A stretch of DNA of 64,000 nucleotides from Jiulongibacter sp. (GTDB lineage Bacteria; Bacteroidota; Bacteroidia; Cytophagales; Spirosomataceae). The translations under genes and the position numbers were made by a program. The stretch is from the NCBI GenBank assembly GCA_024645245.1, contig JAHEBN010000001.1, positions 1-64,000 on the forward strand. Reading direction: 5' to 3'. Shown piece after piece: positions 9,646 through 17,968 of the stretch (position 1 is the first letter of the stretch; the number at the start of each line of letters is the position of its first letter). The notes under the pieces are model-generated. The model did no database searches and was not told the DNA's origin. It saw nothing but the letters and a program-made list of their open reading frames with translations.

Positions 9646-10641
9646 CTATCTGGCAATTATAATTAAAGCAAGACCTGCCACATAACACAAAAGCATGATT
9701 TTAAGTAAGTTATGAGTAGACTTAGAGGCATTTTTGAATTCTTTCCAAATATAAATACCCCAAATGGCAGCAATTACGGTTGCTCCCTGACCTAAGCCAT
9801 ACGAAATGGCAGGGCCTGCTTTGCCCGAGGCAATTATACTGAATGACATTCCCAGACACCAAATCATTCCTCCCAAAACACCCATCAGGTGATTTCTGGA
9901 AATACCCTTGAAGTAATCACTGAATGAAACCGGCTCACCAACGAAAGGCTTTCTCATCAAAAAAGTATTGAATATAAAATTGCTGGCAAATATTCCAATT
10001 GCAAAAATTAGTACAGCTGTATACGGACTCAATTTACCGGGGATTGGATTTTCAAAATCGGGAAACATGGAATTGGCCACATATTTATAGAAAAAACCCA
10101 TCAATAAACCCGCTACAATTGATAAGACCAATCCCTTAGTAGAAAGACCGGAAGTGCCCGAATCTGTATTTTTATAAGCCTTTGCATTTAATATGATAGC
10201 CAAAACCACCAATAAAACACCGGAGAAAAGGTATAATTGATTTCCTACAGGAGCATCGAGGTAATTAACTATTACACCTACCACCAAAGCTAAGCCTATG
10301 CCCACCGGAAAAGCCACCGACATGCCAGCAATAGCAATAGCTGCAACCAATAAAATATTGGCCAGATTAAAAAAGACGCCTCCAATAATTGCAGACCTGA
10401 TACTATCATTATCGGCTTGTTTTAAGTCTTCCAAAAATGATCGGCCTCCTTCACCGTAACTCCCCAAAGTAAAGGCAAAAATCAGCGAGGCTAGTAAAAT
10501 GCCTATGACGTAATCCCAATAAAAAAGCTCAAATCTCCAGCTGGATTCGGCAAGTTTTTGGGTATTGGCCCAAGATCCCCAGCATAACATGGTGACGATA
10601 CAAAACCATACGGCCGTTTGGTAATTTTCAATGATAAACAT
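9646..10641 (-). CDS. DMT/GRP-type sugar permease, probably for ribose
   Basis: The 331-residue product is an integral membrane protein with about ten hydrophobic segments and no signal peptide. N-terminal WFCIVTMLCWGSWANTQKL and the repeated internal halves match the drug/metabolite-transporter superfamily, specifically the glucose/ribose uptake (GRP) and RhaT-like sugar permeases. It is the last gene of the ribokinase operon, 13 bp after the ADP-ribosylglycohydrolase-fold gene, so ribose is the best substrate guess. The substrate is inferred from context only. The start ATG at 10641 lies next to a three-copy octamer repeat. Confidence 0.82.
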   Translation of the reverse strand: MFIIENYQTAVWFCIVTMLCWGSWANTQKLAESSWRFELFYWDYVIGILLASLIFAFTLGSYGEGGRSFLEDLKQADNDSIRSAIIGGVFFNLANILLVAAIAIAGMSVAFPVGIGLALVVGVIVNYLDAPVGNQLYLFSGVLLVVLAIILNAKAYKNTDSGTSGLSTKGLVLSIVAGLLMGFFYKYVANSMFPDFENPIPGKLSPYTAVLIFAIGIFASNFIFNTFLMRKPFVGEPVSFSDYFKGISRNHLMGVLGGMIWCLGMSFSIIASGKAGPAISYGLGQGATVIAAIWGIYIWKEFKNASKSTHNLLKIMLLCYVAGLALIIIAR

Positions 10642-10644
10642 AAA

Positions 10645-10668
10645 TTTCAGGGTTTCAGGGTTTCAGGG
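10645..10668. repeat. tandem octamer repeat (TTTCAGGG)x3 across a stop codon
   Basis: Three perfect head-to-tail copies of TTTCAGGG (10645-10652, 10653-10660, 10661-10668). On the minus strand the unit reads CCCTGAAA. It encodes the last residues of the upstream enzyme, supplies its TGA stop, and fills most of the 13-bp gap before the permease start. Confidence 0.9.
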
Positions 10669-12223
10669 TTGGAATTTTCTTTTGGCCAAACCGGTAAATT
10701 ACCTGATTGGTATTGTCTGTGGGTGCGTCATTATATACCAGAACTTCAGTAAGTCGGCAAACCATATCTTTACTTGGATTAAGCAATTTTAATTTTATGG
10801 TATGTTTGCCTTTTGGCAAATCGTATTTCCAGGCAATTTCATGCCTTCTTTCTCTGAAACTGGTAGGCAATTCAATTTTTTCGGTGAGATTACCATCAAT
10901 GCTCAATTCCACATTAAATACATACTTACTCTCTGATGCCCACTTGGCAGTTTCTCCTTTCACCACAAATCCTGTTCCTTCCATTTCGAAGGTATATTCA
11001 TCGCTTAAATCTTTGTAAACAAATTGTTTATCAACCGGATAAATTCCTTCAAAACTTTGCTCCATGGGAACGGTCTTTGGATTTTGTAATTTAATTTTTA
11101 CATTTTCTCCTTCTACTTTTCCGCCGTTCCTTTTTATATTTTCCAAGGCATGTTTCATGCCGATTTCATAGACTTTATTTAAGGAAGTGCTGGTGTATTT
11201 AAAATCAATATCCTCAGCTTCTTTAAGGCCCATTTTCCAATATTCGGGGATATTGTCATAACCTAAAACGGTTCCCAAAATTCCGCCGGCAGACGACGGG
11301 TTACAATCGGCATCCTGACCGCAGCGTGTTGTAATCTCCATGGTTTGGGTAAAATCACCGTTGCCATAAAGTAAGCCCAAAACCACATATGCCGAATTGA
11401 GCGTGGCATCTATATCGAAAGGTGCAAATACACCATCGGGGCAACCGATATCCTGACTCCATTTGTCCTGTAAAGCATACCAGGTACGTTTCCAATCATC
11501 CGGAAATTGCTTGTGCCATTTTATTACATCTGCTATGCATTTGTGGTAATTACTTTCTGCCGGAATGGTTTTTAAGGCTTCATTCAAAATGCCCGGAATA
11601 TCATTATTTACAAATGCCAGGGTATAACAAGCTCCCAAAAATACACCGCCATAATAGCCATCGCCGTAATTCATGATGTGCCCGATTTTATCGGAAATAG
11701 CTGAAGCCGTGTTCGGCATACCCGGCGACATCAAACCTGCATAATCGCATTCTATCTGGTAATCTATGCAATCTGCATGCGGGTTATTCTTCCAATGACC
11801 AGAAGCGGGAGCTTCGATTCCATGCAAAATATTGTACCTGGCGGCTTGATTAGCATGCCAAAGTGCATATCCGGCATTGGCGTAAGCCTTGGAATGGGAA
11901 GATATCGGTGCGTCAAATCCCTCTTTTTCGAATACCTCTACAAAAGTTAAATCCATATAGAGGTCGTCGTACAGCCCTGGATTATTAAGCATGGTTTTCT
12001 TTAAATAACCATCGTACCAGGGTACTGGGGTATATTCGTTGATGATCGTACCGTTAAATTTAAACTCCAGCGGACCTCCAAATGTCACGCCGATGGTTTG
12101 CCCGGCCCAGCCACCTTTGATTTTATCCTGAAGGGTGGCTTTGCTCATGGTTACCATATCAGACTGAGCAAAGAGCATTTTTGAAAGTAATAGAAAAGTA
12201 AAAAGAGTTGAAATTTTCTTCAT
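10655..12223 (-). CDS. exported ADP-ribosylglycohydrolase-fold enzyme with C-terminal beta-sandwich domain
   Basis: The 522-residue product has a signal peptide ending at FAQ (residue 20). Residues of about 28-370 carry the ADP-ribosylglycohydrolase (DraG/ARH) fold: WAGQTIGVTFGGPLEF, the metal-binding acidic set D86-D87-x3-D91 in YDDLYMDLTF, and the C-terminal pair in CGQDADCNPSSAGGI (D304, D306). A beta-rich module of about 120 residues follows (390-510), resembling a carbohydrate-binding domain. Family knowledge suggests hydrolysis of an N- or O-glycosidic bond to ribose. Export plus co-transcription with ribokinase and a permease points to periplasmic release of ribose from ADP-ribose, nucleosides or a ribosylated compound. 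It starts 9 bp after rbsK. Confidence 0.86.
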   Translation of the reverse strand: MKKISTLFTFLLLSKMLFAQSDMVTMSKATLQDKIKGGWAGQTIGVTFGGPLEFKFNGTIINEYTPVPWYDGYLKKTMLNNPGLYDDLYMDLTFVEVFEKEGFDAPISSHSKAYANAGYALWHANQAARYNILHGIEAPASGHWKNNPHADCIDYQIECDYAGLMSPGMPNTASAISDKIGHIMNYGDGYYGGVFLGACYTLAFVNNDIPGILNEALKTIPAESNYHKCIADVIKWHKQFPDDWKRTWYALQDKWSQDIGCPDGVFAPFDIDATLNSAYVVLGLLYGNGDFTQTMEITTRCGQDADCNPSSAGGILGTVLGYDNIPEYWKMGLKEAEDIDFKYTSTSLNKVYEIGMKHALENIKRNGGKVEGENVKIKLQNPKTVPMEQSFEGIYPVDKQFVYKDLSDEYTFEMEGTGFVVKGETAKWASESKYVFNVELSIDGNLTEKIELPTSFRERRHEIAWKYDLPKGKHTIKLKLLNPSKDMVCRLTEVLVYNDAPTDNTNQVIYRFGQKKIPTLKP

Positions 12224-12232
12224 TCCGGGGTA

Positions 12233-13132
12233 TTAATTTAATTCGTTTAGATAAGGTGCCGAAGCCTGAGCTCCCATTTTGGTAACAGACAAGGCGGCGG
12301 CTTTATTTGCAAATTTGATCGCAGATTCCCAGTCAAAAACTTCGGCAATTTTAAGTGCCAAAGCTCCATTAAAAACATCGCCAGCTGCTGTAGTATCAAC
12401 GGCTTGTACTTTTTCAGCAGGTACAAAAATCTCTTTTTCGCTATCGAAATAAACAGCTCCTTTGGACCCTAATGTAATGATTACATGCTGAATTCCTTTT
12501 TCTATTAAAATAAAAGCAGCCCGGCGTGCAGTTTCGAGATCAAGAACTTCTATTCCGGTAAGAATTCCCGCTTCTGTTTCATTGGGCGTGATCAAAAACA
12601 AATCCTGAAAAACCTCATTAGGCAGAAAAGCTGCCGGAGCGGGATTTATGATCAGCTTTTTTTTATTCTTTCTACAAAAATCGGCCAGATAAGCCACCGC
12701 TTCCACCGGAGTTTCCAGCTGGGTAAGTATGATTTCCTGTTCTTTTAGTTTATCAGCTAGCGAAAGTAAATGATCCGTATTCAGCAGGGCATTTGCACCT
12801 GAGGCCACCACAATCTCATTTTCACCTTCGGCATTAACAGTAATCAGAGCCACACCAGAGGCAGTATTTGGAATAGTTTTTATTCCGGATACCTCAATTC
12901 CCTCTTTTATAAAACCATTTACCGCTTGCTGCCCAAATATATCATCGCCCACGCAAGATATGAAAGACACATTGGCTCCCAACCGGGCAGCGGCCACCGC
13001 CTGATTGGCTCCTTTGCCACCCGGAAACATAAAAAAATCACCTCCAATAATTGTTTCACCTGGCCCGGGGAATCGGGTGGTTTTTACAACCATATCGGTA
13101 TTAGAACTGCCGACAACGGCTATTTTAGGCAT
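12233..13132 (-). CDS. rbsK: ribokinase
   Basis: RbsK phosphorylates D-ribose to ribose 5-phosphate, feeding the pentose phosphate pathway. The 299-residue product has the PfkB-family signatures: N-terminal GGKGANQAVAAARLGA with CVGDDIFG, NPAPA, and the C-terminal DTTAAGDVFNGALA with the catalytic Asp. It is first in a minus-strand operon with the exported ADP-ribosylglycohydrolase-fold enzyme (9-bp gap) and the permease (13-bp gap). The two partners strongly favour ribose as the sugar. The divergent 170-bp region up to the comEC-like gene should hold its promoter. I saw no clear operator there. Confidence 0.94.
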   Translation of the reverse strand: MPKIAVVGSSNTDMVVKTTRFPGPGETIIGGDFFMFPGGKGANQAVAAARLGANVSFISCVGDDIFGQQAVNGFIKEGIEVSGIKTIPNTASGVALITVNAEGENEIVVASGANALLNTDHLLSLADKLKEQEIILTQLETPVEAVAYLADFCRKNKKKLIINPAPAAFLPNEVFQDLFLITPNETEAGILTGIEVLDLETARRAAFILIEKGIQHVIITLGSKGAVYFDSEKEIFVPAEKVQAVDTTAAGDVFNGALALKIAEVFDWESAIKFANKAAALSVTKMGAQASAPYLNELN

Positions 13133-13302
13133 AAATTCTTATGGGTATTAAAATTTAAAAATAAGCCTTTTTTTGATGTAAAATACAATTAATACTTTTA
13201 AAAATAACAATTATAAAAATGGCTAAATAACAAATTATTAACCTAAACTATTGACTATCAAAAGAAAAATAAACAATTTGCTTATACCAAATCTATCCAC
13301 GT

Positions 13303-15339
13303 TTGAACACACTTCGATCTTATCCTGTACTTCGGTTATTGCTATTCTTCATTTCGGGAATGCTGGCTTATTCATTGGGCTTTTTTCAAACAAAAATCGC
13401 AATTGCCATCTTGACTATTGCTTTAATTTCTTTAGGTCTTGGATTTCAAATCAAGAACAGAAATTTATTATCTGTCGGGATTTACCTTCTATTTTTTTTG
13501 ATTGGATTTTACATTTCTGAAGCTCATCGAGTTATCGATGAAAAAGTTATAGGTCTTTCCGATTTAGAAAACATGGAAAGTTATGAAGTTCAAATTGAAC
13601 GAATGCCGGAGCAAAAACCGAAATCTTACAAAACCTATGCTGAAATAGTACAAGTAAAACGAAATGGAGCTTGGGAGAAAATGGGAGGCCATATTCTCAT
13701 CTATTTTAATTTAGGAGAACAAAAGAAGCCCGAATACGGGGATATTTTTGTCATAAACGGTCATCCCCGTGAAATCGAAAAGCCAAAGAATCCTTTTGAG
13801 TTTGACTATGCCGATTATCAGAAAAAAAGAGGAATAATTGCTCACCATTTTTTACGGGATGAAGATTATCAACTTATTGGCCACAATAAAAGAAACCTAC
13901 TCATAAATCAGGCTATAATTCTAAACCAATTTGCGTCGAACACCTACCAAAAAATTATATCCGATAAGAAACAACTGGGTGTGGCGAATGCCATGATTAT
14001 CGGACTTAAAGACGAACTGGATAACGATGTAAAAGATGCTTATTCCGGAGCGGGTGCTATTCATATTTTGGCAGTTTCAGGACTGCATGTGGGTATTATA
14101 CTGCTTATTCTTCAATTTTTATTCAAACCTATTCAAAAATTACCCGGAGGAAAGTGGCTTAGTTCATTATTGATAATCCTTTTGCTTTGGGCATACGCCT
14201 TATTTACAGGTTTGTCGCCAAGTGTAAGCCGGGCCACATTGATGTTCTCGTTGATCGAATTCGGGCTTATGCTTCGGCGAGACAAAAACAATATCAATGT
14301 GGTCGCTTTTTCTGCCATGGTTTTGCTGATAATAAACCCGGATTGGATTTTTGAAGTTGGTTTCCAGCTTTCGTATCTTGCTGTTTTGGGTATTATCTAT
14401 TTATATCCCTATTTGAATGAGCTTTTTGTTTTCAATTACCGCATTTTTCGATGGCTATGGCAGATCACGGCTGTTTCTATTTCGGCTCAATTATTTACTT
14501 TTCCATTAAGTATTTACTATTTTCATCAGTTTCCAAATTATTTCTGGCTTACCAATCCTATTGTGAGTTTGCTAAGTGTAGCCATTTTGGGTTTGGGAAT
14601 TGCTACTTTGGCCGTATCCTGGATAGCTCCTTTATTAAAAATTATTGGATTCTTGTTTAAGGTTTCCTTGGCTATTACTAATTGGGTAATTTTTGGTATT
14701 AACAGTCTGCCCAATTCCCGCATGCAAGGCTTAAGCATAGAAATAACCGAAATGCTGGCATTATATTTTCTTATTTGGTTTGTCATTCAGTTTTTTATCA
14801 AAAAAGAGACCCGTTTTTTAATAGCAGCTACTCCTATAATACTTATTCTATTTACTTGGAAAATGTATCAAAACCTACGGCAAAGCAAGCAGGAAGAGAT
14901 AACCATACATTTTATTCCAAGGTCCTCAGGAATTTCGTTTATCAACGGTAAACAAGCTACGTTTCTGGCCGATTCGGCTGAAATAGCTGATCCAAGAATT
15001 TTTAATTTCCACCTAAAAAACTACTATGACCATTACGGAATTGATAAGGTGAATTATTTAGAAAAAACATCGGAAAGGCTGGAAATAATTGAATCGAGGA
15101 AAGAAAAGATTTTATGGATAAATGCCTGGCCCAAAGGCAAAATTGTGGATCATTTCGAAAAAGTTTTAATCTCCCAAAATGCGGTTCGAGATATTAAGAA
15201 AACATTTACTGATAAACCCGACTTACTTATTCTGGATGACAGTAATTCCAGAAAAACAGTGGAATCCTTAAAAATGCAAGCAGATAGCTTGGGCTATAAA
15301 TTGGTTTCGCTTTATGATACGGGTGGGATAAGTTTTTAG
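13303..15339 (+). CDS. comEC: ComEC/Rec2-family membrane protein (DNA uptake channel-like), TTG start
   Basis: The 678-residue product has an N-terminal DUF4131-type region (about 25-190), then the competence domain with many membrane helices (about 210-500; SGAGAIHILAVSGLHVGII and GLSPSVSRATLMF are typical). The C-terminal region (about 520-678) should be the metallo-beta-lactamase-like part, but no HxHxDH zinc motif is visible, so that nuclease-like part looks degenerate. ComEC forms the inner-membrane channel for transforming DNA. The frame has a stop at 13270 and no ATG before residue 20, so TTG at 13303 is the best start. It is monocistronic, followed by repeat elements. Confidence 0.88.
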   Translation: MNTLRSYPVLRLLLFFISGMLAYSLGFFQTKIAIAILTIALISLGLGFQIKNRNLLSVGIYLLFFLIGFYISEAHRVIDEKVIGLSDLENMESYEVQIERMPEQKPKSYKTYAEIVQVKRNGAWEKMGGHILIYFNLGEQKKPEYGDIFVINGHPREIEKPKNPFEFDYADYQKKRGIIAHHFLRDEDYQLIGHNKRNLLINQAIILNQFASNTYQKIISDKKQLGVANAMIIGLKDELDNDVKDAYSGAGAIHILAVSGLHVGIILLILQFLFKPIQKLPGGKWLSSLLIILLLWAYALFTGLSPSVSRATLMFSLIEFGLMLRRDKNNINVVAFSAMVLLIINPDWIFEVGFQLSYLAVLGIIYLYPYLNELFVFNYRIFRWLWQITAVSISAQLFTFPLSIYYFHQFPNYFWLTNPIVSLLSVAILGLGIATLAVSWIAPLLKIIGFLFKVSLAITNWVIFGINSLPNSRMQGLSIEITEMLALYFLIWFVIQFFIKKETRFLIAATPIILILFTWKMYQNLRQSKQEEITIHFIPRSSGISFINGKQATFLADSAEIADPRIFNFHLKNYYDHYGIDKVNYLEKTSERLEIIESRKEKILWINAWPKGKIVDHFEKVLISQNAVRDIKKTFTDKPDLLILDDSNSRKTVESLKMQADSLGYKLVSLYDTGGISF

Positions 15340-15348
15340 TTTATTTTT

Positions 15349-15522
15349 TTAACACATAGGCACATAGGTCACATAGTTTATTAAAAGTTGAATTTTGAAT
15401 TTAATAATTCCCTTATGGTGATTAAATTTTGGATTTACTATTCGGTTTCTCCCTTTTAAAATCTATGTGTTACAACTGTGGCTATGTGTTTATTAATTTT
15501 AACATATAGCCTCATAGGTTAA
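15349..15522. repeat. dispersed CTATGTG-type intergenic repeat, two related parts
   Basis: The gap between comEC and pduO contains two related stretches: 15349-15378 (AACACATAGGCACATAGG then TCACATAG) and 15457-15522 (ATCTATGTGTTACA then GTGGCTATGTG and AACATATAGCCTCATAGG). The second stretch aligns over about 65 bp with the reverse complement of 60693-60760. It encodes no ORF and resembles the short dispersed intergenic repeats of Bacteroidota genomes. Confidence 0.7.
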
Positions 15523-15526
15523 CAAA

Positions 15527-16075
15527 TCAACCTCTACCCACCCATTTCACTTCCTCCACACCTGATTCTTTAGCTAATTGGCGGCAAAGCACAAAAAGAT
15601 AATCCGAAAGTCGATTCAGGTATTTGATGAGCATAAAATTTAGTCCTTCGGTATCGTGTAGTCTGATAGCTGCCCTTTCTGCCCTGCGGCACACTGTACG
15701 TGCAAGGTGTGCATAGGAAACATGTAAATGCCCGCCAGGAAGAATAAAATGGCGTAAGGCAGGTAAATGCTCATTCATCCGATCCATTTCTTTTTCTAAA
15801 AGATCAATATCGGCTTCTTTTAAGTCAGGTAAGTTAACTGAGCTTTCGGCTTCAGCGGCCATTTCAGCTCCAATCGTGAAAAGTCGGTCCTGAATTTCTT
15901 TTAAAAGATTTTTTCGGTCATCATTTACACTTACATCCCTCAATAGGCCAATCCAGCTATTTAATTCGTCTACCGTACCGTAAGCCTCTATTTTCAATTC
16001 GCCTTTGCTCACTCTCTTGCCACTCAACAAGGAGGTTTTTCCTTCGTCACCGGTTTTGGTATATATTTTTGCCAT
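15527..16075 (-). CDS. pduO: PduO-type ATP:cob(I)alamin adenosyltransferase
   Basis: This 182-residue enzyme transfers the adenosyl group of ATP to cob(I)alamin to form adenosylcobalamin. Family motifs are present: N-terminal IYTKTGDEGKTSLLSG (ATP-binding P-loop-like), YGTVDELNSWIGL, and C-terminal CRRAERAAIRL and LNRLSDYLFVLCRQLA. The length is normal for the trimeric PduO family. It stands alone on the minus strand with no cobalamin riboswitch visible upstream. Its start is 146 bp from that of the divergent membrane protein gene. Confidence 0.95.
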   Translation of the reverse strand: MAKIYTKTGDEGKTSLLSGKRVSKGELKIEAYGTVDELNSWIGLLRDVSVNDDRKNLLKEIQDRLFTIGAEMAAEAESSVNLPDLKEADIDLLEKEMDRMNEHLPALRHFILPGGHLHVSYAHLARTVCRRAERAAIRLHDTEGLNFMLIKYLNRLSDYLFVLCRQLAKESGVEEVKWVGRG

Positions 16076-16220
16076 TTCTAAAAAGATCAGATTTAATTAT
16101 TCTAAACGAGGATGTGAACCTAAATTTGCAAACTTAAAACCGCAACGCCAAAACGATTGTTTAAGTGTAGCGAAGTATATTCCGGAAAAACCGGAGACAA
16201 AACAAATTTTAAATACGGAA

Positions 16221-16721
16221 ATGGTAAATATCTTTTTTGGTTTCTGGCGAAAATCTTCCTGGGTTTTTGTAATTGTAACCTTATTTTATTGCTACATAAA
16301 CCTGCCTGAATCAGTGGCAGTCACCTATAATGAAGCCGGCAGGCCAGTTCGATTTATGGACAAGCAAAATTTCTTTTATCTGGCAATTGGTTTGTTATTG
16401 GGAGTAAACCTTTTACTGGGAATTCTAAAAAATCAGTTTCAGAAATTAGATTTAAGCAATTCAGGAATAAAAAACCCGTGGTTTACTAAGAAGGAGAATC
16501 TGTCAACTTTAGTTAGTGGCTGGTCGGATGCTTTTTTGGCGATCATAAATACGTTTATTGTATTTGTACTATTTGCCTTAAGAAGCATAAATGGCGATGC
16601 CCAGCAATCACTTGATCGTAATTATGGCTGGATGATAGTTTTGGGAGCTGTTCTACTCTTGATTTTAGTATTCTTCCTTCCGCTGCGGATACTTTTCACC
16701 AAACCTGATTCGGCAGATTGA
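16221..16721 (+). CDS. small polytopic membrane protein, function unknown
   Basis: The ATG at 16221 gives a 166-residue protein. The same frame is open upstream to 16005, but that part overlaps pduO antisense and is polar, so it is not included. About four hydrophobic segments are visible (roughly 10-28, 52-72, 103-123, 137-158), with a short periplasmic-type loop containing VTYNEAGRPVRF. I do not recognise the family. Its TGA overlaps the ATG of queA (TGATG at 16719-16723), so the two are translationally coupled. Confidence 0.75.
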   Translation: MVNIFFGFWRKSSWVFVIVTLFYCYINLPESVAVTYNEAGRPVRFMDKQNFFYLAIGLLLGVNLLLGILKNQFQKLDLSNSGIKNPWFTKKENLSTLVSGWSDAFLAIINTFIVFVLFALRSINGDAQQSLDRNYGWMIVLGAVLLLILVFFLPLRILFTKPDSAD

Positions 16722-17968
16722 TGGCAACAACCCAAGCCATAAAAATATCTGATTTCGATTACGATTTGCCAGATAATCGTATTGCAAAATACCAATTGCA
16801 AAATCGCGGTGAATCCAAACTCCTGGTTTATAAAAATGAGGAAATCAAGGATGATACCTTCCAAAAGCTCCCTGTTTTTCTTCCCGAAAACAGCCTTTTG
16901 GTTTTTAATAACACGCGAGTAATACCCGCAAGGCTGTACTTCAGAAGGGCTACCGGAGCTGTAATTGAGCTTTTTTTGTTAAAACCTGTTAGTCCTTCGG
17001 CTGAAATTACTCTAGCAATGAGCACGAGTGAAAGCAGCGTGTGGGAATGCATGATAGGAAATAAGAAGAAATGGAAAGGGGAGGTTTTGGAATTAAATGT
17101 AAGCCGTTTTCAGTCTTCAGTTGGCAGTTTTCAGTCTATGGGGAGTAGTGGGGTGTTTGACTTTGCTTTGAGGGCGGAATTAGTAGATTCGGAAAAAAAT
17201 CTGGTGAAATTCAGTTGGGAAAGAGATTATTCTTTTGCAGAAGTAATAAAAGCTGCCGGCGAAATGCCACTTCCGCCTTATCTTAATCGCGAAACCGAAG
17301 AAAGAGACCTCGAAAATTATCAAACTGTTTATTCTAAAATAGACGGAGCAGTAGCAGCTCCAACAGCAGGTTTACACTTCACCGATGAAATGCTGGAAGT
17401 TTTGAAAAGTAAGCACAAACTGGCCCATATTACACTTCATGTGGGAGCAGGTACTTTCCAACCAGTAAAAACGGAGAATGCACTGGAGCACGAAATGCAT
17501 AAAGAAGAGATTAGTTTTTCCCGTGCATTTTTGAAACAATTGCACGATCATAAAGGGTCGGTAATAGCGGTGGGAACCACTTCCGCCCGTTCTTTAGAAA
17601 GTCTATACTGGTTTGGAGTGAAACTTCTGGAAAACCCAGATTCTCAATTCGAAATTGAGCAAATGTACCCGTATGGCTTTGAACAAACTAAATTGCCTGA
17701 TTTAAACCAATCCATTGCTGCTATTTTGAATAAAATGGAAAATGAGAACCTGGAAAAAATAAGCGGACATACCGGAATTATGATTTTCCCGGGTTATAAA
17801 TTCAAAGTTTGTGAAGGAATAATCACCAATTTTCATCAGCCGAAGTCTACTTTGCTTTTATTAATTTCTGCTTTGATAGGAGATAATTGGAGAAAGGCCT
17901 ACCAATTTGCATTAAATAATGACTTCCGTTTTCTAAGCTATGGCGATTCGAGTTTATTGCTACCCTGA
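16721..17968 (+). CDS. queA: S-adenosylmethionine:tRNA ribosyltransferase-isomerase
   Basis: QueA transfers the ribosyl part of SAM to preQ1 in tRNA to make epoxyqueuosine. Motifs: FNNTRVIPARLYF, PPYLNRETEERDLENYQTVY, GAVAAPTAGLHFTDEML, LHVGAGTFQPV, HEMHKEEI, VGTTSARSLES and FHQPKSTLLLLISAL. The ATG at 16721 is preferred to the TTG one codon earlier because it overlaps the previous stop (TGATG). At 415 residues it is longer than E. coli QueA (about 356). Part of the excess (about residues 127-145, FQSSVGSFQSMGSSG) is encoded by a heptamer repeat inserted in frame. Its stop abuts that of the convergent LacI-type gene. Confidence 0.96.
   Translation: MATTQAIKISDFDYDLPDNRIAKYQLQNRGESKLLVYKNEEIKDDTFQKLPVFLPENSLLVFNNTRVIPARLYFRRATGAVIELFLLKPVSPSAEITLAMSTSESSVWECMIGNKKKWKGEVLELNVSRFQSSVGSFQSMGSSGVFDFALRAELVDSEKNLVKFSWERDYSFAEVIKAAGEMPLPPYLNRETEERDLENYQTVYSKIDGAVAAPTAGLHFTDEMLEVLKSKHKLAHITLHVGAGTFQPVKTENALEHEMHKEEISFSRAFLKQLHDHKGSVIAVGTTSARSLESLYWFGVKLLENPDSQFEIEQMYPYGFEQTKLPDLNQSIAAILNKMENENLEKISGHTGIMIFPGYKFKVCEGIITNFHQPKSTLLLLISALIGDNWRKAYQFALNNDFRFLSYGDSSLLLP
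17106..17140. repeat. heptamer repeat inside queA
   Basis: Units TTTTCAG, TCTTCAG, TTGGCAG, TTTTCAG, TCTATGG run head to tail. This is the same size class as the heptamer arrays at 44855-44959 and 59394-59421. It is translated in frame and adds a Ser/Gln/Gly-rich loop to QueA. Confidence 0.75.

Noticed and set aside
13251-13520. ATG-started ORF overlapping the comEC start
   Set aside because: It is out of frame with the conserved ComEC sequence, and its product lacks any motif. The TTG-started frame is the real gene.
16005-16220. N-terminal extension of the small membrane protein upstream of queA
   Set aside because: It overlaps pduO antisense, is polar and unlike the rest. The ATG at 16221 directly precedes the first membrane helix.
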